Assembly: GCA_002482765.1 (NCBI GenBank)
Contig: DLGP01000096.1
Coordinates: 18,497 to 82,496 of the forward strand
Origin: Alphaproteobacteria bacterium UBA7691
GTDB taxonomy: Bacteria > Pseudomonadota > Alphaproteobacteria > Ferrovibrionales > Ferrovibrionaceae
Length of the DNA: 64,000 nt
Direction of reading: 5' to 3'
This document shows positions 53,714 through 63,624 of the stretch, in pieces. The number at the start of each line of letters is the position of its first letter. The stretch's first letter is position 1. The notes beneath the pieces are model-generated. The model was not told where the DNA came from. It was given only the letters and a program-made list of their open reading frames with translations, and searched no databases. The position numbers and the translations under genes are program-made.

Positions 53714-54235
53714 ATGATGCCGTCAAAGCTTAGTTCTGTGTTGATTCGACTGACCAATTGCATGAAGGCCTGCCGTATCAGCCTTCATGCATCTTGGCGT
53801 CACACGACTTGGGCATTAGTGATTCTTATCCTTGTTCCGCTGCTCCCGACGGCTGTTCGCGCCCATACGGAATTCGGCCTCCAGATCAATGTCGATCATG
53901 TCTTGATTGAGCCCAGGGATGGTACGAGTGCGATCTTGAAATTCAGTATTCAAAATAATACTCGAAGTACCATCCACTTGTTGCGGATAGAGACACCGGT
54001 CGCATCCGGTAGCCGGATCATGTTCAATTCCGGGGATGGACGCCAACTGCAGCTGGAATCGCTCGGTGTGGAAACGGAGCAGAATCTGAATTTCGGCACA
54101 TCCCATATGTGGGTCGAGCTGACCGGGCTTCGTGAGACGCTGCGCAACGGCATGCATGTTCCCTTGCGTCTCATTTTCAACGCCGGGCAATGGGTCGATG
54201 TTGTCGGCGATGTCGGGGCGCATCATGATCATTGA
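53714..54235 (+). CDS. Exported PCu(A)C-like protein
   Basis: A 173-residue protein with a signal region near residues 33-50 (LVILILVPLLPTAVRA). The mature part resembles PCu(A)C copper chaperones; SHMWVELTGLRETLRNG near residue 136 keeps an H-x-M-like core, more than the paralogue at 36.2 kb does. The start (53714 or 53717) has only a weak site upstream. A possible weak hairpin lies in the 92-bp gap before it. Confidence 0.65.
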   Translation: MMPSKLSSVLIRLTNCMKACRISLHASWRHTTWALVILILVPLLPTAVRAHTEFGLQINVDHVLIEPRDGTSAILKFSIQNNTRSTIHLLRIETPVASGSRIMFNSGDGRQLQLESLGVETEQNLNFGTSHMWVELTGLRETLRNGMHVPLRLIFNAGQWVDVVGDVGAHHDH

Positions 54236-54311
54236 TTGCCGCCCGACCCCGGGATGCCTGGCCGACCTGCGTCATTTTGCCGTTCGGCTACGCAGGGAGT
54301 CGGTGTAGACT

Positions 54312-54677
54312 ATGCACATGACCGCCGGTTTGTCTAAAGCACTCCGTCTTTTGGTCGCCATTGGGCTCCTGTTGGGCCCGCTGGCGCCGATGAGCGCCAA
54401 TTGTGCGCCGGCTGATGCTGGCGCGGCCCAGTCGGAAACCATTCAGGCCTCGGCACCTGGTCACGATTGCTGCGACGAAGCCGATCAGGCCGGTCTCGAT
54501 GGCACTGCCGATCTGTCGAAGTGCAAGGTTGGCTGCATCGCTATTCCGGGCGTGAGCCTGCCCGCGCAATCAGCCATGACCCGGCTTAATGTTGTGGCTG
54601 AACCTTCATTCGCGGACCGCGGCATCGCCGACTGGCTGCCGCCGCCGCTTTACGATCCGCCGATCCTCCGCTCCTGA
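54312..54677 (+). CDS. Small exported Cys-rich protein (DUF2946-like)
   Basis: A 121-residue protein with a signal segment (LLVAIGLLLGPLAPMSA) and cysteines in GHDCCDEADQ and DLSKCKVGCIAIPG. It lies upstream of a TolC-family gene, as the proteins at 42.7 and 49.1 kb do. It may form a metal-binding or membrane-associated sensor for the pump. Confidence 0.6.
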   Translation: MHMTAGLSKALRLLVAIGLLLGPLAPMSANCAPADAGAAQSETIQASAPGHDCCDEADQAGLDGTADLSKCKVGCIAIPGVSLPAQSAMTRLNVVAEPSFADRGIADWLPPPLYDPPILRS

Positions 54678-54736
54678 CCTGACCCACGGCCCGGCCTGCC
54701 GGGCCATGTCTGACGTCTGGAAACGGAGCATTTTCC

Positions 54737-56017
54737 ATGTTCGAAGCTTTTGTATGGCGTGGTGCCATTGGCGCCATGCTGATGCTGGTTGCCACGATCG
54801 GCATCCCGGTTATGGCTCAACCGACGCTCGCACAGCCTGCTTTGGGCAGCGAGTTGCCCTTGCTGCTGGCGACGGCACGCAGCCAGCATCCCGATATCGC
54901 GTTCGCAGCGCTTGAGCGCGACATGGCGATGGCCCGCGCCTCAGCGGCCGACAGCCTTGCCGACCCAACCTTCCGGGTCGAATTCAACGACAACACGCGC
55001 TCATCCGGCCTGCTGCCCGACCAGCTTGGCTACCGCAAATACATGCTGGAACAGAGCTTCCCATTGGGTGGCAAACGCGACTTGCGCCGCAACATCGCCG
55101 ATGCCGATACGGCGGATGCGCAGGCGCGTCAGGAGCTGGTTGCCAACGAACTGGTCGCGCGGATCAAAGCGGCCCAGGCACAGCGTTTTCTTGCTCAAGC
55201 GGGTCTGCGCATCCTCAATGAACAGCGTGGCCTGCTGGACCGCATTGTCGAGGCAGCAGATCGTGGCTATGCGCAAGGGCGGATCGGACAGGAAGGTGCG
55301 CTCAACAGCCGCCTGGCCCGGAACCGGCTCGAAACCGAGATTGCGCGCCTGCAGGGCGATGTACGCCAGTTCGATGCCCGCCTGAATGGGCTGCTTGGCA
55401 GAGATGCTGGTGCCGACCTGCAGCCGCCGCTCGGGCTGGCTCCGATGCCGAGGCCCGAGCGGCTGCAGTTCGACAGCCTGATGATCGAAGCGCTCGACCG
55501 CAACCCGCAATTCCGTCAGCTGGCCGCCCGCGGCACCGGCGCCGATGCCAGGCGGCGGCTTGCCGATGCCGACTGGGTGCCAGACGTGTCGCTTGGCGTC
55601 GGCACGATCGAACGGGATCTCGGGGTCCGGGCCTATGAGGCTTATGTCACCCTGAACATTCCGCTGCGCGGCGGTCTGCGGGATGCCAAGAAGAACGAGG
55701 CGATTGCCGAACAGAGCGCTGTTCGGGTCCAGCGCCAGGCCATTGAACTGGAACTGGCCGCAACTCTGCGCGAGATGCTGGCCGGTCTGGAGGCTCAGCG
55801 GCGCATCGAGAGTTTAAGTGGTGGCAGCATCCTGTCCCAGGCTCGGGCAGCCCTGACTGCCCAGTTGCGCGCCTATGAGCAGGGTAGCGGCGGCTTCGCT
55901 GACCTGGTTCAGGCGCAGAGCCGGCTGCGCGAAGTCGAACTGGATGGCATCCGGGCCCAGGCCGAACAACGCCGGCTGCTGGCCGAAATCGAACGTCTGG
56001 TCGGAGGTGACCTATGA
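54737..56017 (+). CDS. cusC: TolC-family outer-membrane factor of the Cus-type pump
   Basis: A 426-residue protein with a signal peptide (cleavage near residue 30) and two TolC helical repeats (LLATARSQHPDIAFAALERD near residue 46, then RAYEAYVTLNIPLRGGLRD). It overlaps the adaptor gene start by ATGA, so all three pump genes are translated together. Confidence 0.88.
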   Translation: MFEAFVWRGAIGAMLMLVATIGIPVMAQPTLAQPALGSELPLLLATARSQHPDIAFAALERDMAMARASAADSLADPTFRVEFNDNTRSSGLLPDQLGYRKYMLEQSFPLGGKRDLRRNIADADTADAQARQELVANELVARIKAAQAQRFLAQAGLRILNEQRGLLDRIVEAADRGYAQGRIGQEGALNSRLARNRLETEIARLQGDVRQFDARLNGLLGRDAGADLQPPLGLAPMPRPERLQFDSLMIEALDRNPQFRQLAARGTGADARRRLADADWVPDVSLGVGTIERDLGVRAYEAYVTLNIPLRGGLRDAKKNEAIAEQSAVRVQRQAIELELAATLREMLAGLEAQRRIESLSGGSILSQARAALTAQLRAYEQGSGGFADLVQAQSRLREVELDGIRAQAEQRRLLAEIERLVGGDL

Positions 56018-57345
56018 TTCGCCCTCAATTCATCCTGGCCGGCGTCGCGATTGCGACACTGGCTGGTGTTGGCGGCTACGCCCTGGGAACGCACGGCCTA
56101 CCAGCAGCAATTCGTGGCAAGGACACCACTATGTCAGCCATGACATCGAGCCAGCCGGCTGGAGAAGCGCAGAAGGCTGAAAAGAAGCTGCTCTATTACC
56201 GCAACCCGATGGGCCTGCCTGATGTCTCCCCCACCCCAAAGAAAGACTGGATGGGCATGGATTACATCCCGGTCTATGAAGGTGAGGAAGAAGGACCTGA
56301 TCGCGGCATCAAGCTCAGTCCGCAGAAGATCCAGCTGCTCGGCGTCCGCACCGAAGATGCCCGCAGCCGCATGCTGTCCAGGCCGGTGCGCGCGACTGCA
56401 AGCTTCCAGTTCGACGAACGCCGCCAGGTCGATGTGACGGTCAAATACGAGGCCTGGATCGAGAAACTGCTCGTCAATGCGACCGGCGAGCCGGTCAAGG
56501 CCGGCCAAACCATGATGCTGGTCTACAGCCCGGCCATGGTGCAGGCCCAGGAGGAATACCTGCTGGCCGCACGCCTGCGCGATGAGGCACCTTCCGATGA
56601 CCGGGCCGTGCGCAATGACGCGGAACGCCTCGTCCAGGGGGCGCTGGCACGGCTGCGCAACCTCGATCTGCCCAAAGCTGTCCAGGACCGCCTGGTACGC
56701 ATCGGCCAGGTCAGCCGGCAATTCGCCATTGCCGCCCCCATGCAGGGTCTCGTGATGGACAAGGCCGTGGTCGAAGGCATGCGCATCATGCCAGGCGAAC
56801 GGCTTTACCGCCTGGTGGATGACAGCCAGCTCTGGTTGCAGGCTGAGGTATACGAGCAGGACCTGGGTCTGATCAAACCGGGCCAGCCGGTCGAGATCGC
56901 AGTGAATGCCTATCCCAACCGCAAATTCGCCGGCAAGGTCGCCTTCATCTATCCGACGGTGAACCGCGACACCCGCACCGCCCGGGTGCGAATCGAGGTG
57001 CCCAATCCGGATGGTGCGCTCAAGGCCGAGATGTATGCCTCGGTGCTGCTGAATACCCAGGCCGTCACCGAAGAGACGCTGGCCATCCCCGAAAGCGCGG
57101 TGATCGACAGTGGCCGACGCCAGATCGTCATCGTCGATATCGGCATGGGCCGGTTCGATCCGCGCGAGGTCAAGCTGGGGGCCCGCGGTGATGGCTATAT
57201 CGAAGTGCGCGACGGTCTAGATGAGGGCGAGGCCGTGGTGGTGCAGGCGAACTTCCTGCTGGATGCCGAAGCCAATCTGAAAGCGGCCCTGCAATCATTT
57301 GCACCGCCATCGGCAGCGCAGTCGGGCCAGGAGGCGCCGAAATGA
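56014..57345 (+). CDS. cusB: Cus-type RND periplasmic adaptor
   Basis: A 443-residue membrane-fusion protein with an N-terminal membrane anchor and an extra heavy-metal-binding motif, YYRNPMGLPDVSPTPKKDWMGMDY (quoted in part), near residue 60. It joins CusA to the outer-membrane channel, and the methionine-rich motif receives Cu from CusF-like chaperones. It overlaps cusA by ATGA. Confidence 0.9.
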   Translation: MIRPQFILAGVAIATLAGVGGYALGTHGLPAAIRGKDTTMSAMTSSQPAGEAQKAEKKLLYYRNPMGLPDVSPTPKKDWMGMDYIPVYEGEEEGPDRGIKLSPQKIQLLGVRTEDARSRMLSRPVRATASFQFDERRQVDVTVKYEAWIEKLLVNATGEPVKAGQTMMLVYSPAMVQAQEEYLLAARLRDEAPSDDRAVRNDAERLVQGALARLRNLDLPKAVQDRLVRIGQVSRQFAIAAPMQGLVMDKAVVEGMRIMPGERLYRLVDDSQLWLQAEVYEQDLGLIKPGQPVEIAVNAYPNRKFAGKVAFIYPTVNRDTRTARVRIEVPNPDGALKAEMYASVLLNTQAVTEETLAIPESAVIDSGRRQIVIVDIGMGRFDPREVKLGARGDGYIEVRDGLDEGEAVVVQANFLLDAEANLKAALQSFAPPSAAQSGQEAPK

Positions 57346-60300
57346 TTGCCGCCCTGATCCGCTGGTCGACCCGCAACATCTTCCTGGTGCTGTTTGCAAC
57401 CCTGTTCCTGAGCGCGGCCGGCCTTGTTGCACTAAGCCGGCTGCCGCTCGATGCCATCCCGGACCTCTCCGATACCCAGGTCATCGTTTACACCGAATAT
57501 CCGGGTCAGGCGCCGCAGGTGGTGGAGGATCAGGTCACCTACCCGCTCACCTCGGCCATGCTGAACGTGCCCCGTTCCAAGGTGGTGCGCGGCTTCTCAT
57601 ACTTTGGGGTGTCTTTCGTCTATGTGATTTTCGAGGAAGGCACCGACCTCTACTGGGCGCGCAGCCGGGTGCTGGAATACCTCAATTTCGCCACCAAACG
57701 GCTTCCCGCCGGCATCACTCCAGCACTCGGCCCCGATGCGACCGGTGTGGGCTGGGTCTACCAGTATGCCGTCACCGGGGCACAGAAGACGCTGGCCGAG
57801 CTGCGCAGCCTGCAGGACTGGAATTTCCGTTACCAGCTGGCCAAGTCCGATGGTGTGGCCGAGATCGCCTCTGCGGGCGGCTTCGTGAAGCAGTATCAGG
57901 TCGTGGTCGATCCCCGCAAACTGCAGGCCTTTAACATCCCGCTCGAGCGGGTCGCCGAGGCGATCCGGCAGAGCAACCGGGATGTTGGCGGCCGGGTGAT
58001 CGAGATGGCCGAGACCGAATTCATGGTCCGTGGCCGTGGCTACCTGCGCAACCTGTCCGATATCGGCCAGATCGTCCTGAAGTCGGAAGGCGGCACGCCG
58101 GTGCGGCTCTCCGATGTGGCCCGTATCGAATTGGGGCCGGATGAGCGCCGCGGCATCACCGAGCTGAATGGCGAAGGCGAAGTGGTGAGCGGCACCGTCA
58201 TCCAGCGAGCCGGCCAGAATGCGCTTGCCGTGATCGACGGGGTTAAGGCGCGCATCCAAGAGATGAAGGCAAGCCTGCCCGAAGGCGTCGACATCGTGAC
58301 GGTCTATGATCGCTCGGAACTGATCCGGCGGGCCGTCGCCACGCTTAAATCGACCCTTGTGGAGGAGTCGATCGTGGTGGCGCTCGTTTGCTTCATTTTC
58401 CTGCTGCATGTGCGCAGCGCGCTTGTCGCCATCGTCACCCTGCCGGTCGGTATCCTGATCGCGATCATCCTGATGGAGGCTTTCGGCATCACCTCCAACA
58501 TCATGAGTTTAGGGGGCATTGCGATCGCGATCGGCGCCATGGTCGATGCGGCCATCGTGATGATCGAGAATGCCCATAAACGGCTGGAGCGGGCTGGCCC
58601 CGAGGCTGATCGGGTCAAGGTGCTGACCGAGGCTGCCGTCGAGGTCGGACCGTCGCTTTTTTTCAGCCTGCTGATCATCACGGTGTCCTTCATCCCGATC
58701 TTCGCGCTTGAAGCCCAGGAGGGCCGGCTGTTCAAGCCGCTGGCCTATACAAAGACCTTCGCCATGGCGGGGGCAGCCCTTCTGTCGGTCACGCTCGTGC
58801 CGGCGCTGATGGTGTTGCTGATCCGCGGCAAGATCGTGCCTGAGCACCGCAATCCGGTGAACCGGCTGCTTATTGCGGCCTACCGGCCGGTGATCGACCT
58901 AGTGCTCCGCGCCAAGGGGGTGACGATTGCAGTCTCCGTCCTGGCTTTGGGTTTGAGCTGGATTCCGCTCTCCCGCATCGGCACGGAATTCATGCCGAAC
59001 CTGAATGAAGGCACTATCCAGTACATGCCCGTCACCCTGCCGGGACTGTCGATCGCTAAGGCAGCCGAACTGGTGCAGACTCAGAACAAGATCATCAAGA
59101 GCTTCCAGGAGGTGGAAAGCGTCTTCGGCAAGGCGGGCCGGATCAATTCAGCGACCGATCCGGCGCCGACCGAGATGTTCGAGACCGTGATCAACCTGAA
59201 GCCGCAGTCGGAATGGCGGCCGGGCGTGACCGTCGACAGCCTGATCCGGGAGATGGATCAGGCGCTGCAGATCCCCGGCGTATCGAACGCCTGGACCATG
59301 CCGATCAAGATGCGCACCGACATGCTCTCGACCGGCATCCGCACCACGCTTGGCATCAAACTGTTCGGGCCAGACCTCGCCGAACTCGACGGCCTTGCCA
59401 GGAAGATCGAGACCAATCTGCGCAAAGTCCAGGGCACGTCGAGCGCCTTTGCCGAGCGCGTGATCGGCGGCTACTACCTCACCATCGAGCCAGACCGCCT
59501 GGCGCTCGCGCGGCATGGTGTGACCGTCGACACCTTACAGAATGTCATCGCCATGGCGCTGGGTGGCGAACTGGTTACCAGCACAGTAGAGGGCCGGGAG
59601 CGCTATGGCGTGATCATCCGCTACCCGCGCGAATTGCGGTCCAGCCCCCAGGCCATCGCCCGCGAAGTCCTGGTGCCGCTCCCCAATGGCGCCATGGTGC
59701 CGCTCGGGCAACTGGCCAGCACCAGGCTGGAACAGGGGCCGACCGGGATCCGCACCGAGAATGCTCAGCTCGCGGTCTATGTCTTCATCGACATGCAGGG
59801 CCGTGATATCGGTTCATATGTCGCCGACGCCCAGGCGCAGCTGGCCCGCGAGGTGCAGTTGCCGAAGGGGGTGACGCTCGCCTGGAGCGGCCAGTATGAG
59901 TATCTGGAACGCGCCAAGCAGCGCCTCAGCGTCGTCGTACCGGCGACGCTCTTCGTCATCATTCTGCTGCTCTACCTCAATTTCCGGCGCATGACCGAAA
60001 CCCTGATCGTGATGCTGAGTCTGCCCTTTGCCCTGATCGGCGGGCTCTGGCTGATGGACTGGATGGGGTTCAACTTCAGCGTGGCGGTTGCCGTCGGCTT
60101 CATTGCTCTGGCTGGCGTCGCTGCCGAGACCGGCGTGATCATGCTGATCTACCTCGACCATGCATTGGCGGAACGCAGGGCCGAGGTCGCCCGCGCAGGA
60201 CGCCCATTCACCCGCGCCGATCTGGATGCCGCGATCATGGTCGGCGCTGTCGAACGGGTGCGGCCCAAGATGATGACGGTGGTGGCGATCATGGCGGGCC

Positions 60301-60458
60301 TGATGCCGATCCTTTGGGCGCATGGCACCGGGTCTGAGGTTATGAGCCGTATCGCCGTGCCGATGATCGGCGGCATGGTGTCGTCCACCTTGCTTACCCT
60401 GATCGTTATCCCCGCGATCTATGCCCTGATCAAGCAACGCAACATTCCAAAGATGTGA
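57342..60458 (+). CDS. cusA: Cu/Ag RND efflux transporter CusA
   Basis: A 1,038-residue inner-membrane pump with twelve expected spans. The fourth-span motif AIAIGAMVDAAIVMIENAHK near residue 400 is that of the Cu/Ag (HME4) group, clearly different from the DFGLIVDG motif of the czcA at 37-40 kb. It exports Cu(I) and Ag(I) from the periplasm through the outer membrane with the adaptor and TolC partners. Confidence 0.93.
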   Translation: MIAALIRWSTRNIFLVLFATLFLSAAGLVALSRLPLDAIPDLSDTQVIVYTEYPGQAPQVVEDQVTYPLTSAMLNVPRSKVVRGFSYFGVSFVYVIFEEGTDLYWARSRVLEYLNFATKRLPAGITPALGPDATGVGWVYQYAVTGAQKTLAELRSLQDWNFRYQLAKSDGVAEIASAGGFVKQYQVVVDPRKLQAFNIPLERVAEAIRQSNRDVGGRVIEMAETEFMVRGRGYLRNLSDIGQIVLKSEGGTPVRLSDVARIELGPDERRGITELNGEGEVVSGTVIQRAGQNALAVIDGVKARIQEMKASLPEGVDIVTVYDRSELIRRAVATLKSTLVEESIVVALVCFIFLLHVRSALVAIVTLPVGILIAIILMEAFGITSNIMSLGGIAIAIGAMVDAAIVMIENAHKRLERAGPEADRVKVLTEAAVEVGPSLFFSLLIITVSFIPIFALEAQEGRLFKPLAYTKTFAMAGAALLSVTLVPALMVLLIRGKIVPEHRNPVNRLLIAAYRPVIDLVLRAKGVTIAVSVLALGLSWIPLSRIGTEFMPNLNEGTIQYMPVTLPGLSIAKAAELVQTQNKIIKSFQEVESVFGKAGRINSATDPAPTEMFETVINLKPQSEWRPGVTVDSLIREMDQALQIPGVSNAWTMPIKMRTDMLSTGIRTTLGIKLFGPDLAELDGLARKIETNLRKVQGTSSAFAERVIGGYYLTIEPDRLALARHGVTVDTLQNVIAMALGGELVTSTVEGRERYGVIIRYPRELRSSPQAIAREVLVPLPNGAMVPLGQLASTRLEQGPTGIRTENAQLAVYVFIDMQGRDIGSYVADAQAQLAREVQLPKGVTLAWSGQYEYLERAKQRLSVVVPATLFVIILLLYLNFRRMTETLIVMLSLPFALIGGLWLMDWMGFNFSVAVAVGFIALAGVAAETGVIMLIYLDHALAERRAEVARAGRPFTRADLDAAIMVGAVERVRPKMMTVVAIMAGLMPILWAHGTGSEVMSRIAVPMIGGMVSSTLLTLIVIPAIYALIKQRNIPKM

Positions 60459-60469
60459 AGGAGACCACC

Positions 60470-60916
60470 ATGAACCGTCGCGCTTTTCTGATGCTGACCC
60501 TTTCAGCCACGGTACTTCCCATCGTCCCGGTCCGGGCGATGGAGGCCATCCACGTGCTGAAAACCTCGAGCTGTGGCTGCTGCAACGCCTGGATCACCCA
60601 TCTGCGTAAGGCCGGTTTCCAGGTCACGGCCAAGGATGTGCCGATGGCGCTGCTCAATCAGGAGAAGCTGAATGCCGGCCTCACACCTGAGCTGTCCTCA
60701 TGCCACACCGCAGGCGCCGGCGGTTATGTCATCGAAGGCCATGTCCCGGCCGCGGATATTCAGCGGTTGCTGCGCGAACGGCCGGATGCACTAGGCCTCA
60801 CAGTGCCCGGCATGCCGGAAGGCTCGCCCGGCATGGAGACTGGAGAAACAGATCCTTATGACGTCCTGCTGTTTGCGAAGGGTGGAACGACCATGGTCTA
60901 TTCCCGTTACTCATAG
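60470..60916 (+). CDS. DUF411-family metal-binding protein
   Basis: A 148-residue protein with a signal peptide (cleavage near residue 22) and the family motif LKTSSCGCCNAWITHLRKAGF (quoted in part). Such proteins are found with copper resistance genes and probably bind Cu through the CGCC cysteines. The start at 60470 has AAGGAG 6 bp upstream and is preferred over the GTG at 60455. Confidence 0.85.
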   Translation: MNRRAFLMLTLSATVLPIVPVRAMEAIHVLKTSSCGCCNAWITHLRKAGFQVTAKDVPMALLNQEKLNAGLTPELSSCHTAGAGGYVIEGHVPAADIQRLLRERPDALGLTVPGMPEGSPGMETGETDPYDVLLFAKGGTTMVYSRYS

Positions 60917-60947
60917 GCCGGTCCGATCACAGTCCCGGAGCCATGCT

Positions 60948-61376
60948 ATGGCACACCATTTGACGGAGATGCATAAATCCCATTATTGGGGCTTCGCCGC
61001 CGAGCTGACGGTCGATTTCGCCATCATGTACCTGGTCATGTATACCATGAACAATTCTCTGTCGGATTTCCATTTCAACCTAGACAACGTCTACATGACG
61101 CTGATGATGGTGGCGTCCATAGTCGTCGTGATGCTCATCGCCATGCACTCGATGTTCCCTGCACAGCGCCTGAACTGTGCAATCATTGCCGTTAGCCGGC
61201 ATCGTGTTCATCGGCAGCTATGCCTGCGTGCGCTGCATAATCCCAAATCATTCGGGTGCCATCCTGATGAAGCCGCGATGCCGGACGCCGAACTGGCCGT
61301 TCTGTGCCGGTAGATCGTCAAAGGCCAGCAGGAAGAGATCGACCAGATGGAGCGGATTCTGCCTCGGCTCCAATAG
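60948..61376 (+). pseudogene. Frameshifted DUF305-family gene
   Basis: From ATG 60948 the frame matches the N-terminal membrane part of the DUF305 copper-cluster proteins (AHHLTEMHKSHYWGF, then MLIAMHSMFPAQRLNCAII). It then shifts frame near 61180, where IVFIGSYACVR and IIPNHSGAILM appear in another frame, returns for AMPDAELAVLCR and hits a TAG at 61311. The tail IVKGQQEEIDQMERILPRLQ follows in frame and stops at 61376. At least two shifts and one stop, so probably inactive. Confidence 0.65.
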
Positions 61377-61815
61377 TCAGAGATCAACTCAGGATGAAAT
61401 CTGACTCAGCTGGAAAGATCAGTGAACGTCGAGGCCCAATTGTCGAGGTCTATGCTTCTGAGAAAGGTAATGGGTGGTATTCTGCCCGCGAGTAGCATTC
61501 TGAAAACGGGGGTCCGAAACATCGGCTGCTACCGGCACCTCGACGGGATTGCAACGCCCTACGAAATGCGGGAGTACCAAGTGGGCCATCATCGCGACCC
61601 TGCATTGCACGCCCATTGGGGGGAGCGTTTCGTCGCGACATACAATAGATGTGACCTGCGAGAAACCGACTAGATTTCCTGATTGCAGGTTTTTCATCTG
61701 GCTGCCAAAGAACTGATCTTCACTCTCCTCAATCGTCAGAGTGCGCTCGGCGCGGCATACAAGCGCATAATGGCTTTTCTGTCCAGCTCGGAGCGCTGCT
61801 CATGACAATGCGCAG
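61377..61815. other. Intergenic stretch, possible decayed DsbB-type gene
   Basis: No intact gene is seen in this 439-bp gap. The sequence just before the dsbA-like gene encodes a short hydrophobic peptide that looks like a DsbB C-terminus, so upstream decay is likely. Confidence 0.4.
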
Positions 61816-61908
61816 ATGATTCTCGGCTTGCCCATGCCGCATCTGTCGCTCGGGACTTTTGCTGCGATCACCATTTGTCTTCTATTCGCATGGAGAGCCC
61901 GTTCATGA
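61816..61908 (+). pseudogene. Fragment of a DsbB-like protein
   Basis: A 30-codon frame encodes ILGLPMPHLSLGTFAAITI followed by a hydrophobic tail; it resembles the last span of DsbB-type disulfide enzymes. Its stop overlaps the dsbA-like start by ATGA, as in paired dsbB-dsbA genes. The rest of the gene is not recognisable. Confidence 0.4.
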
Positions 61909-62567
61909 AACGCCGCAGCCTCATACTGGGTGCCTCGGCCCTGGGTGCCGCCGCCTTCGCATCTGGTGCTCTCTATTGAGAGCAGCGCCGCAATCAGGAA
62001 GCAGCGCTCAAAGCCGCAGCCGCGCCGCCAGCTGAGGAAACTAACCTTATCCGGGCCCATTCTCCCATCATCGGTCCGCGGAATGCCCCTGTCACACTGG
62101 TGGAGTTCTTCGATCCATCCTGCGAAGCATGCCGCGCCTATCATCCCTACCTAAAAGCCTTGCACAGCGAGTTTCCGACCCAACTCCGCGTCGTCATGCG
62201 CTACACGATGTTTCACAAGGGCACTGACGAAGCAGTCCGCATTCTTGAAACGGCGCGCATGCAAGGCAAGTTCGAGGCTGTTCTCGACGGCCTGCTGGCA
62301 CTACAGCCGCACTGGGCCATGCATGGCGCACCAGCATTGGACGTCGCCTGGGAAGTAGCGGAGCGAGCCGGGCTGGACCTGGCGCGCGCCAAGGTTGACC
62401 GACTTCATCCCGACATTACCGCGCTTCTAAATCAGGATGCCGCCGATGTGCGGGCGGCCCAGATCCGCTTCACTCCGACCTTTTTCATGAACGGTGAACG
62501 GCTCGAAGTGGCAGGACCCCGAGATCTTACCGACAGGATCAGAGCCGTGGTGCGGCAAAGCCGCTGA
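61905..62567 (+). pseudogene. DsbA-family thioredoxin gene with in-frame TGA
   Basis: The frame from ATG 61905 (MKRRSLILGASALG) is cut by a TGA at 61977, then stays open to 62567. The rest is a good DsbA-fold protein: VEFFDPSCEACRAYHPYLK holds the CxxC active site, and FTPTFFMNGERLEVAGP holds the cis-proline segment. Without the TGA the protein would have 220 residues. A short start at 62100 is possible but would lose the signal peptide. Likely a nonsense mutation; a sequencing error cannot be excluded. Confidence 0.65.
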
Positions 62568-62709
62568 ACCTCATAATTCCGAGCAATACGACACCTAGCG
62601 CCCCACCAGAAAACCTATTTGACCTTTCTGCGCTGATAACATACTGACTATCTGTGATGGTGAACTTGCAGGGCCTCTCATGCCCGATAAAGAACGCATA
62701 CGGGCCTGA

Positions 62710-63624
62710 TCAGGCTTCACTGCGGTTCGCATTGCTGTTCTCGCTACGGCGTTCCTGCGGGCGTACCCAGGCGATGCTATCAAGAACATCTTCATTCAGC
62801 TGCTCGATCTTGTGCTCACGTGAATAGTCAGCCGCTTTCACCGACAACGCCCATATTTCTCCCGTCAGCCCGTCGGTCATGTTTATGACTTTCTCGCAAA
62901 ACTTTCTCGAACGGACGGCTTCCAGAGGATCCAGCCCCAAGTGCTTCAAGATGCCACCGAGAAACTGCGCGAAGCCCTTGTCCGCCTTCCACTCGGGCAG
63001 CCTGAATGGCTCCAACCGATTTCCAAGCTGCTGATCCGACTGAATAGTGCTTAGCGCAAGATCAGTACCTATGGCGACGATTGGTATTCTCAACTCGTTT
63101 GAGAGATACCGGATCGTATTGAGAAATTGGACGCGTTTGTCGTGTGGCTTGACGAGCGAATTATGTATTTCATCGATGATCAGCATCTTGATGCCATATC
63201 TGGGGAGCAGGTGCAGCACCTGCGCCAACTTGCGCTCCAACCGCCAGGTTTCCTGAAATGGCGCGTTGATACCCCGCAAAACGCCACTAAGCAGGCCGTC
63301 TGCCGAGGCGTACGGGGGCGCCTGGACGATGAAGACCGGGCGATCATCTGGAACACTGCGCGCCTCAGTGCTGTCCATACTCTCCTTGTTGATGATGTTC
63401 TGGAAATGGCGGGCAATGGTTGTCTTTCCGCTATTGGTTGATCCGTACAACAGCATACCTAGTGGCCTATGGCTCTTTGGGGCCTGAAGCAATTCACGCA
63501 GCTTGCGCACCCCCAAGTTTGCCCTTGGATAGGGAATCCAGCAGGGGCGCCGTAAAGCGGCGACATCCATAGCGACGGCGCCAGTTCCCGCAAACATATC
63601 GATAGTGGGGTCGGGTTCGGTCAT
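62710..63624 (-). CDS. tniB: TniB-like transposition AAA+ ATPase
   Basis: A 304-residue AAA+ protein. Walker A is GSTNSGKTTIARHF near residue 61, and Walker B is MLIIDEIHNSL near residue 145. The order after TniA and the overlap of four bases match Tn5053/Tn402-type transposons, in which TniB helps target choice. Usually tniQ follows; none is seen downstream on this strand, where the dsbA-like gene lies. The 142 bp between them shows no gene. Confidence 0.85.
   Translation of the reverse strand: MTEPDPTIDMFAGTGAVAMDVAALRRPCWIPYPRANLGVRKLRELLQAPKSHRPLGMLLYGSTNSGKTTIARHFQNIINKESMDSTEARSVPDDRPVFIVQAPPYASADGLLSGVLRGINAPFQETWRLERKLAQVLHLLPRYGIKMLIIDEIHNSLVKPHDKRVQFLNTIRYLSNELRIPIVAIGTDLALSTIQSDQQLGNRLEPFRLPEWKADKGFAQFLGGILKHLGLDPLEAVRSRKFCEKVINMTDGLTGEIWALSVKAADYSREHKIEQLNEDVLDSIAWVRPQERRSENSNANRSEA

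Noticed and set aside
61422..61673. An 83-codon plus-strand frame
   Set aside because: There is no domain, signal or ribosome-binding site, and it lies among decayed genes.
61977..61979. Selenocysteine reading of the TGA
   Set aside because: The codon lies in a signal peptide, no SECIS-like stem was found by eye, and the family does not use selenocysteine there.
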